Below are positions 19,701 to 28,745 of a stretch of DNA of 64,000 nt, one piece after another (position 1 is the first letter of the stretch; every line of letters begins with the position of its first letter). Under the pieces are notes generated by a model. The model worked only from the letters and a program-made list of their open reading frames with translations, was not told the origin of the DNA and searched no databases. The translations under genes and the position numbers were made by a program. This DNA is from Drosophila pseudoobscura (lineage: Eukaryota; Arthropoda; Insecta; Diptera; Drosophilidae): positions 18,981,001 to 19,045,000 of the forward strand of contig NC_046683.1 in NCBI RefSeq assembly GCF_009870125.1, in the 5' to 3' direction.

Positions 19701-21444
19701 CTAAGCACTCATTTTCTCCTAAACACTCATTTTCTTCTAAACACTCATTTTCTCCTAAACACTCATTTTCTTCTAAACACTCATTTTCTCCTAAACACTC
19801 ATTTTTTTCTAAACACTCATTTTCTTCTAAACGCTCATTTTCTCCTAAACACTCATTTTTTATTTCACACTCGTTTTTTGTCTCACTCTCCTTCTCCTTG
19901 CAAATGTCACTTACAATTTTAAATTTGCATAAATTCATAAAATCCCTACCTAACACAGCCTCATAGCCCATCGACTCGTCTGCCACTACTAGTAATTCAA
20001 AGTTGATTCGATTTTTGTTAATAATTACAAAACTGGGTATTTTACCAAAGATGTTAAGTTTGCTATTATTTAGTCCAACATAAGCGTAATCCGCATTTTT
20101 ATTCAAAATAAATTCAATTGCTCTGTTTTTCTTGTCTTTGTTAAACTTATATAAACTTAAATCATCTTCTTTGATTTCGTTCGAACTTAATCGTGAGCGC
20201 TCTTCCACTTTATTTAGGTTATTTTCCGACTGGTGCTCTAGACACGATAACTTCATAAAACTTATTGGGCTCCCTGAGTCGATGAGGCAATCTAAGGACA
20301 AGCATTTGTTATTGTAATTGCTAATGTATATATTAAATTTGTATATATAATCGTTATGTACCTTGTACTTCTTTTCGTCACAGTGTGACACCTGGTGACT
20401 CATGCTGCCGCATCCGTAGCACGCTCCTCTTTCGCGCTTGGGCTTGCGGCACTCCCCTGCCACGTGGCCCAAAGAGTTGCAGTTGTAGCAGCGAATGGGT
20501 GTTGGCGAGGCTCCAGTGTTTGCCCCTTCAGTTGAACCGTACTTCTTTGGCAGCATGATCTTCTCGAACGCCTTGAGTAGTTGATATGGAGCGCCAAAGC
20601 ACTGCATGTGGGCTTGCCTACGCAGGCCTACATCTGGGATACCTTCGATGACTCCGTCAATAAACTCCTCGTCGTCAATGACTATGCGGGATGCCAGCGA
20701 CACTTTGGCGTTGAAGTACATCGAGAACTCCTCGCCACGTGCCCATGAACGGGACTCGAACTTGCGACGGAGCAACAGTTTGCTTTCCTTGGGATGGAAA
20801 GTGTCTTCCATGACGTTCAACAATTGATCGATTGGCAGCGACATGTGCTCCGGACTCGAATGCAGCCACACCAATGCTTTGTCCTTAAGCTTCGACATTA
20901 GCAGCATTAGTAGCTTCTCATCCTTCAGTTTGTTCACTTTTGCGACGGCCTTAAACTGCGCGATCCAAGTTGTGACGTCATCGTTGTTTCCAGAAATGTT
21001 GCCATGATATGTTGGCAACATGTCTTTGGCGGCATTTAGCAACATGACGCCAGCGTCATTGTTGGCGGCTGGTGTTGTGTTCTCTCCTCTCCCTTCCTTC
21101 TCCCTCTCGCTCTGCAGCTTCAGCAGCTCGATTTGCAGTTTTAACATTTCAACCTCTGCTCGATATTCGCCTTGGTTGTTGTTGTGCCCAGGCGCTTGCG
21201 GTGCTTTTTCGTTCTTCTCTTTGCGTTCGCTCTTCGTCGAGTCTTGATCTGCGGCTGCCTCATCTTCCCTCTCGTTCTCGCATGTTTCGGCTGCCGGTGG
21301 TCCCTGTCCCCGCAGCTCTACTGGTATTTCGTTAAGTCTCGCTGCCATGGCAGCTTTGCTTCCACCTTTTGGTAGATTGAGGGACTCCAGCCACTCGCGC
21401 AGCTGGGCGGCCGAGAACTCCTCCGTGCCGACCAAGTCCGACAT
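16780..21444 (-). CDS. gag-pol: Gag-Pol polyprotein of element D, intact
   Basis: 1554 codons without interruption. SAP-like DNA/RNA-binding motif at 11-42 (LREWLESLNLPKGGSKAAMA); acidic and coiled region 55-115; capsid-like 140-300; two canonical CCHC knuckles at 319-332 and 342-355; protease DSG at 389-391 with VLGRDF at 497; Glu/Cys-rich tandem repeat 525-600; RT 690-900 with LDLKNGYF and YMDD at 857-860; RNase H 1003-1120 (HCDAS, TDCNAL); integrase zinc motif (YHDELGH, then CLKC at 1229-1232) and core D1262, D1320, E1356; C-terminal GPY-like FKGPYKISKV. All catalytic residues I can check are present. Expected to make virus-like particles and integrate cDNA. Confidence 0.95.
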   Translation of the reverse strand: MSDLVGTEEFSAAQLREWLESLNLPKGGSKAAMAARLNEIPVELRGQGPPAAETCENEREDEAAADQDSTKSERKEKNEKAPQAPGHNNNQGEYRAEVEMLKLQIELLKLQSEREKEGRGENTTPAANNDAGVMLLNAAKDMLPTYHGNISGNNDDVTTWIAQFKAVAKVNKLKDEKLLMLLMSKLKDKALVWLHSSPEHMSLPIDQLLNVMEDTFHPKESKLLLRRKFESRSWARGEEFSMYFNAKVSLASRIVIDDEEFIDGVIEGIPDVGLRRQAHMQCFGAPYQLLKAFEKIMLPKKYGSTEGANTGASPTPIRCYNCNSLGHVAGECRKPKRERGACYGCGSMSHQVSHCDEKKYKVHNDYIYKFNIYISNYNNKCLSLDCLIDSGSPISFMKLSCLEHQSENNLNKVEERSRLSSNEIKEDDLSLYKFNKDKKNRAIEFILNKNADYAYVGLNNSKLNIFGKIPSFVIINKNRINFELLVVADESMGYEAVLGRDFMNLCKFKIVSDICKEKESETKNECEIKNECLGENERLEENECLEKNECLGENECLEENECLGENECLEENECLGENECLEKNEWKIENECLGEYECEVKDEGDKENKHEVESGGKVENECSAMVECLEDSDTCESVKTNFNELPSQYPDKENDWELKVGTDCSQELAGRLKYMFRTAYVNAERPNLPQTKWEMKLNFEHEKPFHCPPRRLSYSEKAQVQKMIDEYTEKGYIRTSESEYVSPIVLVKKNSGELRLCVDYRTLNKGMIKDNYPTPLIDDLLDKLSGKRLFTKLDLKNGYFHVFMHKDSVKYTSFTTPMGQYEWLRMPFGLRNASAVFQRFTNKIFADMVKEDKVIIYMDDIMVATKDSDSHMEILEEVMRRLVENKLELRIDKCEFLQSEVKYLGYSISGNGIKPDTKGLQAVKGFPVPTKTNEVQSFLGLCSYFRRFVKDFSTKAKPLYDLVKKDRKFEFGIVELECFEQLKSNLLEAPILALYNPRDPTELHCDASSLGFGSILMQKKGDGRMHPVFYFSKRTTITEAKYHSFELETLAIIYALQRFRVYVQGIPFKIVTDCNALTMTLNKKELNPRIARWALELQNYDYKLEHRSGSRMQHVDALSRAVQILTVDTNTFEENLIICQNRDNKLMELRETLQKSEHKHYEMRNGIIYRKKDNNTILFCVPEEMEGHVLYKYHDELGHVGIDKMTDAISKSYWISNVRYKAKRHIENCLKCIAYSAKHGKEEGFLHNIPKGSGPFEVVHIDHFGPVDKGRANKHVLVVIDAFTKFVRLYTTKTTSTKEAVIAMKDYFRAYSRPRCIVSDRGSCFTSKEFEEFLEQSNVKHVKIATGSPQANGQVERVNRSLGPMIAKLVDPEKGLHWDMVVETVEHAMNNTIQRTINEHPSRMLFGVVQKGKVSDLLKDHLDELTEQRTSRDIEKIRAVAGTHQEKIQSYNKQATNSKRREPHVYVDNDLVMVRNFDTHTGVSKKLIPKFKGPYKISKVLKNDRYLLEDVEGFQQSRIPYKGVWAVANMKPWIENGNNANVTGNQNEENDCNT
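19645..19872 (-). repeat. 18-bp tandem repeat in element D coding ECLGEN/ECLEEN
   Basis: On the plus strand the unit is AAACACTCATTTTCTCCT with T/C variants, roughly a dozen copies. In the protein it makes alternating six-residue blocks ECLGEN and ECLEEN with some decay (NECEIK, NEWKIE). It lies between protease and RT, where most relatives have a short linker. Length may vary among copies. Confidence 0.88.
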
Positions 21445-21524
21445 GTTTTTTTTTTTCAGCGATGGCGTCTTCGACGGACGAGAAAATAAAAATTTTCGCT
21501 ATTTTTCACTGGCGGCGATTGATC

Positions 21525-21542
21525 GTATCCCACTTCTGAAAT
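21525..21542 (-). promoter_or_regulatory. Primer binding site of element D, tRNA-Leu-like
   Basis: Minus-strand sequence straight after the 5' LTR reads ATTTCAGAAGTGGGATACGA. TCAGAAGTGGGAT is the complement of a Drosophila leucine tRNA 3' arm, the primer class used by mdg3/blastopia/micropia elements. The first bases do not match a CCA end perfectly. Confidence 0.6.
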
Positions 21543-21835
21543 TGTAGGCCGTTTAACCCGGGAATTGTAGTGACCAATATCGGTGCGTGAGTGAACTGTA
21601 TAGGTATAAAAACACAAGCCCGGTGATTTAATGTAACTCTTTTTTATTAGCTGCGCGTCCGTCTCTCACAATCGCCATTTACAAAGTGAACTTACTCTCT
21701 TATCGATGTTTCTTATCCGATATCTCACTATTGGTATTTCCCACCGAGTGTATCGATGGTGCGGTAAATACCAATGCGCGCTGTATGCTATTTTAAATAC
21801 TAGTTGAATGCCTCACTAATTATTACCTTGCTACA
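21543..21835 (-). repeat. 5' LTR of element D
   Basis: 293 bp, by eye identical to 16388-16680. It is followed by CTTT and the resumed gag sequence. As the 5' LTR on the minus strand it should carry the promoter; an A/T-rich GTATTTAAAAT stretch is present on the minus strand near its start, but no strong TATA box stands out. Confidence 0.92.
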
Positions 21836-21979
21836 CTTTGGGTGCGGAGCACCTAATAAATATAAGCCGTCGTGTAGCAAATGACAAGAAAACGGCATAG
21901 TGAACACCCAGCCTCGCCAGCCGGTCAGTGTTCAGCGCAAGCAGTCGAGTGCAGAGGCGAAATCCCAGTAGGGATACTT
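21836..21979 (+). pseudogene. End of interrupted gag (C) and first codons of pol, truncated
   Basis: Continues the gag of 15137-16387 after the nested element: CGAPNKYKPSC knuckle end, then the overlapping pol start MTRKRHSEHPASPAGQ. After GGGATAC at 21979 the sequence does not continue into pol but jumps back to T-rich leader and a second Gag start. The same bases in an uninterrupted copy (23391 on) continue into pol. Confidence 0.85.
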
Positions 21980-22001
21980 TATTTTTACTTATTTTTTTAC
22001 A

Positions 22002-23297
22002 ATGGAGAACCCCGATAACGAGCCTGAACCGGCTCCGGCGCCAAAATGCCAGTTGTGTGGGAAAACTTTAGCTTCGGCTCCTACATTGAAAACAAAGTGC
22101 AGCCACGAGTTTCACAAAACTTGTATTGAGTCACATGTCAAGACCCATACTACCTGTCCCACATGCAAGACGCTATGCGTCGATAGAAGTATTCCTCATA
22201 ATACCAGGTCCCAGGCCAAGCAAAACGATGCAGCAGCCATAACCGCTGAAAGAGTTAGTAGCATGGTTACACAGGCCATCAGCACGATGCAAAACGAGGT
22301 GGTAGCCCAGCTCACGGACAAAATGGCTCAAATCATTCAGTCCAGCATAGCAGCACATTTCCAAGAGACTGGCAATAGCATTCCTCAAGGGAATAGACGT
22401 GGGGAAGCGGATAATCCGGTCCAACAAAATAGGGACAGAGAAGTGGAGGAAACATTCCGACAGGGACTGAATAGTCAGTACTCAGCACAGTTTCCGAGCT
22501 ACGACCGTCCAAGCAGTGCAGTCTCAGATCTGAGTCAGCGACCGGACAAAGTCGCCCATATCCTCATTAGTTGGAAATTACGTTTTAATGGGACCCAAGA
22601 AGGATTGAGCATTGATAATTTTCTCTATAGGGTAGAGGCTTTGACGCATCAGACTCTCGAGGGAAATTTTCCAGTTCTGTGCAGTAACGCCAGCCTGCTT
22701 TTTGACGGAAAGGCCAGAGATTTTTATTGGCGTTACCACAAGACTTCCGGATCGATGAGATGGGACCGGTTATGCCAAGCCCTGAGAAAGCAGTTTAGCG
22801 ATTCTCGAACCGATGTGGATATCAGAGAAGCGATAAGGGACAGGAAGCAAAAAGAAAAAGAAAATTTCGATTCCTTCCACGACGCCCTGATACAGCTGAT
22901 GGATGATTTGGAAACTCCCATGTCAGAGAAAGCGATTGTGGAAACTTTACGGCGCAATTTGCGACCTGAAATTAGACATGAGCTCCTGAATGTCCAAATC
23001 GACTCCGTCGAACGTTTGAGAGAAGTCTGTCGTAGAAGGGAGGGTTTTCTCGACGACGTTAGGCGGAGTCATGGGTACCAGAAATTGATTCCTTTCCGGA
23101 AACAGGAGGAAGCCCAATTGGAGGAGGCCTCCGAATTCTCGGATGTAGAAGAAGAGGACGAGGTGGCAGCCATGGCACTGAGTTGCTGGAACTGCCGAAA
23201 GGAGGGGCCTCGCTACCACGATTGCGATAGCAAAAGGAAAATTTTTTGCTTTGGGTGCGGAGCACCTAATAAATATAAGCCGTCGTGTAGCAAATGA
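22002..23297 (+). CDS. gag: Gag with N-terminal RING-H2 finger, full copy (E)
   Basis: 431 codons, start MENPDNEPEPAPAPKCQLC. RING-H2 cysteines/histidines at 16, 19, 33, 35, 38, 41, 52, 55. The middle is capsid-like. Two C-terminal knuckles (395-408 and 416-429) keep the cysteines, but the expected His is Pro403 in the first and Lys424 in the second, so neither is a canonical CCHC. The stop overlaps the pol ATG at 23294 (ATGACAAG), implying frameshift or reinitiation for pol. The frame is fully open, unlike the pol behind it. The sequence just upstream is a T-rich 25-bp scrap of leader joined to pol sequence, so there is no proper 5' end. Confidence 0.9.
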   Translation: MENPDNEPEPAPAPKCQLCGKTLASAPTLKTKCSHEFHKTCIESHVKTHTTCPTCKTLCVDRSIPHNTRSQAKQNDAAAITAERVSSMVTQAISTMQNEVVAQLTDKMAQIIQSSIAAHFQETGNSIPQGNRRGEADNPVQQNRDREVEETFRQGLNSQYSAQFPSYDRPSSAVSDLSQRPDKVAHILISWKLRFNGTQEGLSIDNFLYRVEALTHQTLEGNFPVLCSNASLLFDGKARDFYWRYHKTSGSMRWDRLCQALRKQFSDSRTDVDIREAIRDRKQKEKENFDSFHDALIQLMDDLETPMSEKAIVETLRRNLRPEIRHELLNVQIDSVERLREVCRRREGFLDDVRRSHGYQKLIPFRKQEEAQLEEASEFSDVEEEDEVAAMALSCWNCRKEGPRYHDCDSKRKIFCFGCGAPNKYKPSCSK

Positions 23298-26200
23298 CAA
23301 GAAAACGGCATAGTGAACACCCAGCCTCGCCAGCCGGTCAGTGTTCAGCGCAAGCAGTCGAGTGCAGAGGCGAAATCCCAGTAGGGATACTTAAAACTAC
23401 CGCCCAGCTTCCGTCTGAGAAATCAGAATCCGACATACACCAAGCTTTAGTCTGGCCACAACTAGTCCATGCCAGATCCCATTCGCTTTTCACCAACGAA
23501 CAACCCAGTAACAAGTACCTCACAAGGAGTGCAAGAAGGATGAGAGCGTTCCGGCAGGCGGCGAAAGCGATAAATTGCATTCGTTACAAGCAGAAGGACA
23601 AGCGTCCATATGCGGAAGTTCGCCTGTTGGATCAAACGGTCCTTGGTCTATTGGACACCGGAGCAGCTATGAGTGTGATAGGCGGAAAGTTAGCAGAACG
23701 CGTAATCCAAAGCCGAATTCCTTTTAATAGAGGAGTTGTAAATGCTTCCACTGCGGATGGACGGAGGCAAGAGGTAGTGGGACGATTGCGGACATCGGTG
23801 CAGTATAAGTGTGCAGAGAAGGACCTTGAGCTGCACATTATTCCATCGCTCAGCCAGGACTTGTATTTAGGGATCGATTTTTGGTCAAGTTTCGATTTAT
23901 TACCACCCAGCATGTCGCTGGCAGAGATAGTTCATGAACCGCAGAACCTCAGCCGAGGGGAAATGGACCAGTTGCAAGCGACCATCAATTTATTTCCTTT
24001 GTTTTCCGTTTCCGGTCTAGGAAAGACGGCTCTGCTTTCGCATTCAATTGATGTAGGTGATGCAAAAGCCGTGAAGCAGAGACACTTCCCTGTATCTCCT
24101 GCGGTAGAGAAATTGTTATATGCGGAGATAGATCGGATGCTCAGCTTAGGGGTGATAGAGGAATCCGATAGTGCGTGGTCATCACCGGTAGTATTGGTGC
24201 AGAAGCCAGGAAAGGTGAGGCTATGTTTAGATAGTAGGAAAGTTAACGCGGTGACCAAAAAAGACGTCTTCCTAAGGCGTTGTTTATTTCGAGCCTGGAT
24301 CTTAAGGATGCCTATTGGCAAGTTCCCTTAGAGCCGAGCTCACGCGATAAAACAGCGTTCACGGTTCCGGGGAAACCTCTCTACCAGTATAAGGTAATGC
24401 CTTTTGGTCTCACTAATGCTTCGCAGACCATGACAAGGCTGATGGACAAGGTAATTCCGGCCAGTTTAAGAAATGAAGTTTTTGTGTACCTGGACGACCT
24501 TTTGATTGTGTCGGACAGTTTTGAGTCACATCGGAGGGTGGTGAGTGAAGTGGCAAGTTACATAAAAGCGGCAGCGTTAACGCTGAATGTGGAGAAAAGC
24601 AAGTTTTGCATGATGTCAGTGCGGTATTTTGGGGCATATAGTAGGCGAAGGGGTGATCCGTACAGATCCGGATAAGATTTCGACCATGTCCGATTTTCCT
24701 TTGCCAAAATCCCTAAAGTCTTTGCGTCGCTTCCTAGGTATGGTAGGCTGGTACAGGAAGTTTATAAGCAACTTCGCATCGGTAGCCGCGCCTCTCACGG
24801 ACTTGCTCAAACCCAGACAGAAATTTTCAATGACTCCAGAGGGTCAGCAGGCTTTTGAGAAGTTGAAGGAGATGCTTTGCTCAGCACCAGTTTTGCGTAG
24901 TCCTGATTTTAGCAAACCATTCTATGTTCACTGCGACGCTAGCAAGACAGGCGTTGGGGGAGTGCTGGTGCAGAAGACGCCGGAGGGGGACGAATATCCG
25001 ATTGCGTTTGTATCGAAAAAACTCAACAAAGCCCAAAAGAATTATTCGGTCACCAAACAAGAATGTCTGGCCGCAATAGTTTGCATAAATAGGCTTAGAG
25101 CTTACATCGAGGGGCATGAATTTACTGTGATCACGGATCACGCCTCTTTAAAGTGACTCATGTCACAAATTGACTTATACTCACGTCTAGCCCGATGGGC
25201 ATTAAAGCTGCAGAGTTTCTCGTTTAAAATCGAGCATCGTAGCGGCAGGCTTAATTTGGTTCCGAATGCTCTTTCTCGCGTAAATGAGGAGGAAGTGGCG
25301 ACTCTAGACGCGAGCACTTGGTTGTTGGTGGATTTGGAATCGCCAGAATTCAAGGCAGAAGATTACGTGGAGATCGTAGAAAGGGTTAGGGCCAATATTG
25401 ATAAGTTGCCAGATCTCAAAATTGTAGATAACTTGTTGTATCGTAGGTCAGATCACGCATCAGGAGAGGTGCTACATGATTTGTTCATTTGGAAACTCTG
25501 GATTCCTCAAGGGTTAGTGGTTGACGTTTTGCGTAACGCGCACAATCCACTGGCTTCCCATGGAGGCATTCACAAAACCCTAGAAAGGATTCGGCGGTAA
25601 TATTACTGGCCTGGTTTGGTTGCCGATGTGAAGAAGTATATCCAGGCTTGTGATGTGTGCAAGACTACCAAGACCCCCAATACAATCCAGAGAGCGAATA
25701 TTGGAATTGCGCCCGAGTCACAACGTTTCTTCCAGAAATTATATGTAGATTTCCTGGGGCCACATCCCCGTTCAAGAAGTGTACATATAGGCATCTTTAT
25801 CGTCCTCGATCACTATTCTAAATATGTGTTATGGACGTGGTAGTCAAATACATGCAGCAAGATCTTTTTCATGCTTTCATGGTTCCGGAGACAATAGTAT
25901 CCGCCAATGGCACACAATTTAAGTCTGAGGCATTCCAAAAGCTACTCCGGGAATATAAAGTTTCGCACACTCTCACGGCCCTGTACGCACCCCAAGCTAA
26001 TGCTGCCGAACGTGTAAATCGCTCGGTGATTGCAGCAATCCGATCTTATGTGCGCGAGGATCAGAAGGACTGGGAGGAGCACCTCAGCAGCATTTGCAGC
26101 GCATTGCGTTCGGCGGTGCATGCAAGTCTGAATGCAACTCCTTATTATATAGTGTTCGGACAGCATTTCATCACTTTCGGGGCAACATACAAGCTTCTGA

Positions 26201-26454
26201 GAGCATTGCGGGTGATGGACGACAGGTCAGCAGTTTTCTCTCGGGAGGATTCATTAGACTTGGTTCGAAGCAATGCTCTAGAAGTCATGAAAAAACAGAA
26301 CGATAAGAATGAACGGCAGTATAACTTACGGTCGAGAGACATATCCAACAATGTCGGCCAGGAGGTGTTCCGAAGAAATTTCAGGCAGAGCAATTTTCAG
26401 TCAGGGTACAGCGCGAAGTTGGGTCCGGCCTTTCTGAAGGCAGGCCTACTATGA
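23294..26454 (+). pseudogene. pol: Pol of the plus-strand Osvaldo-like copy (E), broken
   Basis: Same order as copy A: protease (LLDTGAAMSVIGG, about 23640-23690), RT (FVYLDDLLIVS near 24480), RNase H (FYVHCDASKTGVGG near 24920), integrase zinc region (HNPLASHGGIHKTLERIRR, about 25545) and core (SANGTQF, APQANAAERVNRSV). It shares with A the extra G near 24633, the TGA after DHASLK (25154), the TAA before YYWPG (25598) and the frameshift near VLW (25830). In addition a private 37-bp deletion at about 24265 between AAG repeats removes the segment after VNAVTKK. It cannot make a functional Pol. Confidence 0.9.
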
Positions 26455-28286
26455 GTTAGAGGATTTGCAGGGTCGTTACGTAGGACGGTTTCACGCGAAA
26501 GATCTTCGTCAGTAAAACAACTGCTTCAAGCTGTCCTGTTATCATTCTTGGGAGTGTGACCCCCAAGCCTGATCTTGTAGCAGGAAATGCTGAGTTTTTT
26601 TTGTGGCGCCATCTAGTGCTCAGAGTGGCAGGCGAACGATGGGTCAAGGGAAACCCAAAAAGTCGGTAACAGGTCAAAACGTCAGGCTTTCTCTGTTGAA
26701 AATGCATCCAGGGACCTATTAGAGGATTTGCCGCCAGAACTTTGGCGTCCCTATCGGCTATTCCCTCGTGAAAGTCAATTGAGTCGGTTGCGCATCGGTC
26801 CGACGAAAAGGAAAAAGCAAGAATTTAGTGAAGAAAAAAACTCTAGGGAATCTAAATATCTAAATCCAAAACTCTAGGGAATCTAAATATCTAAATCCAA
26901 GATTCGACTGCGAGATTCTTTGTTGAAGGCGAGTGGGCTATTCAGTCGTCAGAAGCCGTATAGCGCTGAGTCCGATTGGGGTAAGTGCTGCGGGAAAAGA
27001 AGAGAAGGGCTAAAGGAGAATAAAGAGTTGTCCCATTTGTAGTCTTGGCGCTTAGTAAATCGAGTTAATCAGTGCGGATTCGATCGTCCAAGGAAGCCAG
27101 CCAGCAAACAACAGCAGCCGCAAGCCTATCAAAGTGGCGTTTAAACCTTTGGGATTGTCTGGAAAGCGCTCAGCCATCGGAGAAGCGAGCGTGGAAGCAG
27201 AGGGAGAAGACATTTGGGGAACGCTCGGTCCCCCCAAGCGGCTAGCTTCCCGACGCGTTGGCGTCGGCACTTTAGTAGTCGAGCGCGACGCGGCAGATAA
27301 GGAGGGCCCGACCCTTGGTCGCGAGCAGATCGGCGGAGAGAAAGTGTCGATCTAGCACCGTCGGAGATTGGCCGTTTGGCCTTTTCTTTGCTTTCGCGTG
27401 CCTTTCACCTGCAGAAGCAGGGGAAAGAATGTGTGCTGTTCCCTTTCGCCCAGGAGGTGGAAAGGAAACATAGATAACAGTCGGGAGAAAGACAATAGAA
27501 AAAAAAGAGGAAGCAACGGATTGACGGAGTAATTGTATTCGCGTTTGTAAATGTGTAATTAATTATGATTTTTGTGCGGAGTTAATTAGGAGAGAATTAG
27601 ATTTGATTCCGGTAGTGGCTTCTCGTGACTCTCGCCGATCTGCATGATTTCCCCCAACCTTGTGCCCATTTATGTGTTTTTCCACCACAGCAGCTTTAGG
27701 TATTCATCGAGGAAAGCGCTGTCGCCGATGGAGCCATAAACTGGAGAAAAGGTATGAGTGGACTTCAATTCTGTTATTAATAAATTACAACTTGAAACAA
27801 CGGAACTAGGGCCTGTCGGTGAGTGATAGGGAGAAGTGCCCACTCGAATTGGTTTCGTAACATTACGGAGTCAGCAAGCAAGTTAGTTTGTCCATTTCGG
27901 ACTTGTTTAGTATATCATTTGTATGACACATAGCCAAGTATTTGTAGGAATTTTATACATATATTTCATTTAGCTATTCTTTAATGTGGGCGATTATATT
28001 ATATTATTTGCGGGTAATGTTATTGTTTTAGCCAGTAAGTGAATAAACTGTATAATGTATTAATCTACCGCTTTGCTTTCGCTGGCAAATTCCCCATGTA
28101 GGACGCCCAGGACAAAGATGCCATTCCGTCATTAAATCGAACGGTTTGGAATGGCCATGGTAGGGTGGGCGACACGACCTCGACAACACCAGAGGCGGAG
28201 TTGAGATACCTTTCCAGCACACATCCACAATTCTATTCAGGGATAAGCAGTGTCTCCCGGTTAAGCATTTTCGTCGTGACACCAAA
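26455..28286 (+). other. 3' noncoding region with truncated 3' LTR, copy E
   Basis: This matches 7660-9384 in reverse complement. It holds a doubled 29-bp block (CTAGGGAATCTAAATATCTA) at 26848-26905, several purine tracts and, near 28050, about 55 bp absent from copy A (CTACCGCTTTGCTTTCGCTG...). Identity with A ends at GTGACAC (28286), so the last 170 bp of the LTR are missing. No TIR, TSD or coding frame is evident. Confidence 0.7.
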
Positions 28287-28465
28287 GACTATACAATACC
28301 AAGATGTTGCATGAGCGACCAAAAAGCTGTTCTATGGGGGTCCTAACATTAGAACCCAAAAGGCACTAGGGAGCGCGCGGGGTTTCAATTCCGTTTTCGC
28401 CGTCGGTTTCGTCTGTTCGGCAATTCTGGACTCTCGAGCCTCAGCACCGTCGAAGCGGTGGTCGC
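28287..28465. other. Unassigned, LTR-like GC-rich segment
   Basis: No coding frame is seen. Together with the following 100 bp, which ends TTCAATAAATATTTGCACAC (28540-28562), it resembles the R-U5 part of an LTR with a polyadenylation signal. I cannot assign a family. Confidence 0.3.
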
Positions 28466-28745
28466 GGATCGCCGTCTTTGGAGCGGCACAGTGGGACCTT
28501 TGGCCGTCTCAGCTTGCTAAATTAGTTGAATTAGTGAATATGAGTTCAATAAATATTTGCACACTGAAAAAATGTTAAACTTTGAGTGCTTATATCTCCT
28601 AAACTAAAACTATCTTGAAAATTCGATTGGAAAATTCTCTATTAGATGCGTACATTAAATTTATCTAAAGCACTCATACAATTTTTTGTACTATTTCGGC
28701 TTAGTCCCCACTGTGCCGCGCCAAAGACATCAGCGACCACGCTGC
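28466..28745. repeat. Imperfect inverted repeat around CACAGTGGG
   Basis: Left arm at 28472-28506 contains GTCTTTGGAGCGGCACAGTG; right arm at 28703-28738, reverse complemented, contains GTCTTTGGCGCGGCACAGTG. Weaker similarity extends about 25 bp further out (ACCGT...GTGGTCGC). About 200 bp of A/T-rich sequence separates the arms. CACAGTG also resembles Transib-type termini, but the homology extends outward past it, which argues for two inverted diverged copies of a longer sequence. Confidence 0.6.

Larger units (their letters stand above)
16388..21835 (-). mobile_element. Complete mdg3/blastopia-like Ty3/gypsy element (D), nested in gag
   Basis: A 5448-bp element with two 293-bp LTRs that look identical base for base, a 4-bp target duplication, a tRNA-Leu-like primer binding site and a single 1554-codon open Gag-Pol frame on the minus strand. 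Single-ORF structure, SAP-containing Gag and YMDD RT fit the mdg3/blastopia/micropia lineage. Identical LTRs and an open frame mark it as the most recent large insertion in the window and probably an autonomous one. Confidence 0.92.

Noticed and set aside
19370..19966. A 198-codon plus-strand frame rich in HSF and SPK repeats
   Set aside because: It is the reverse of the ECLGEN repeat coding region and has no independent support.
20400..21400. Several open frames antisense to the Gag region of element D (for example near 20606-20827, 21020-21335)
   Set aside because: They shadow an intact 1554-codon frame with clear domains and show only low-complexity or hydrophobic sequence.
26455..27430. 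Possible env gene of the Osvaldo-like copy
   Set aside because: No open frame, signal peptide or transmembrane pattern longer than chance was seen in either copy; reported as noncoding.
28490..28715. CACAGTG ends considered as the termini of a Transib MITE
   Set aside because: Similarity between arms continues outward past CACAGTG and flanking 5-bp direct duplications are absent, so these are not element ends.
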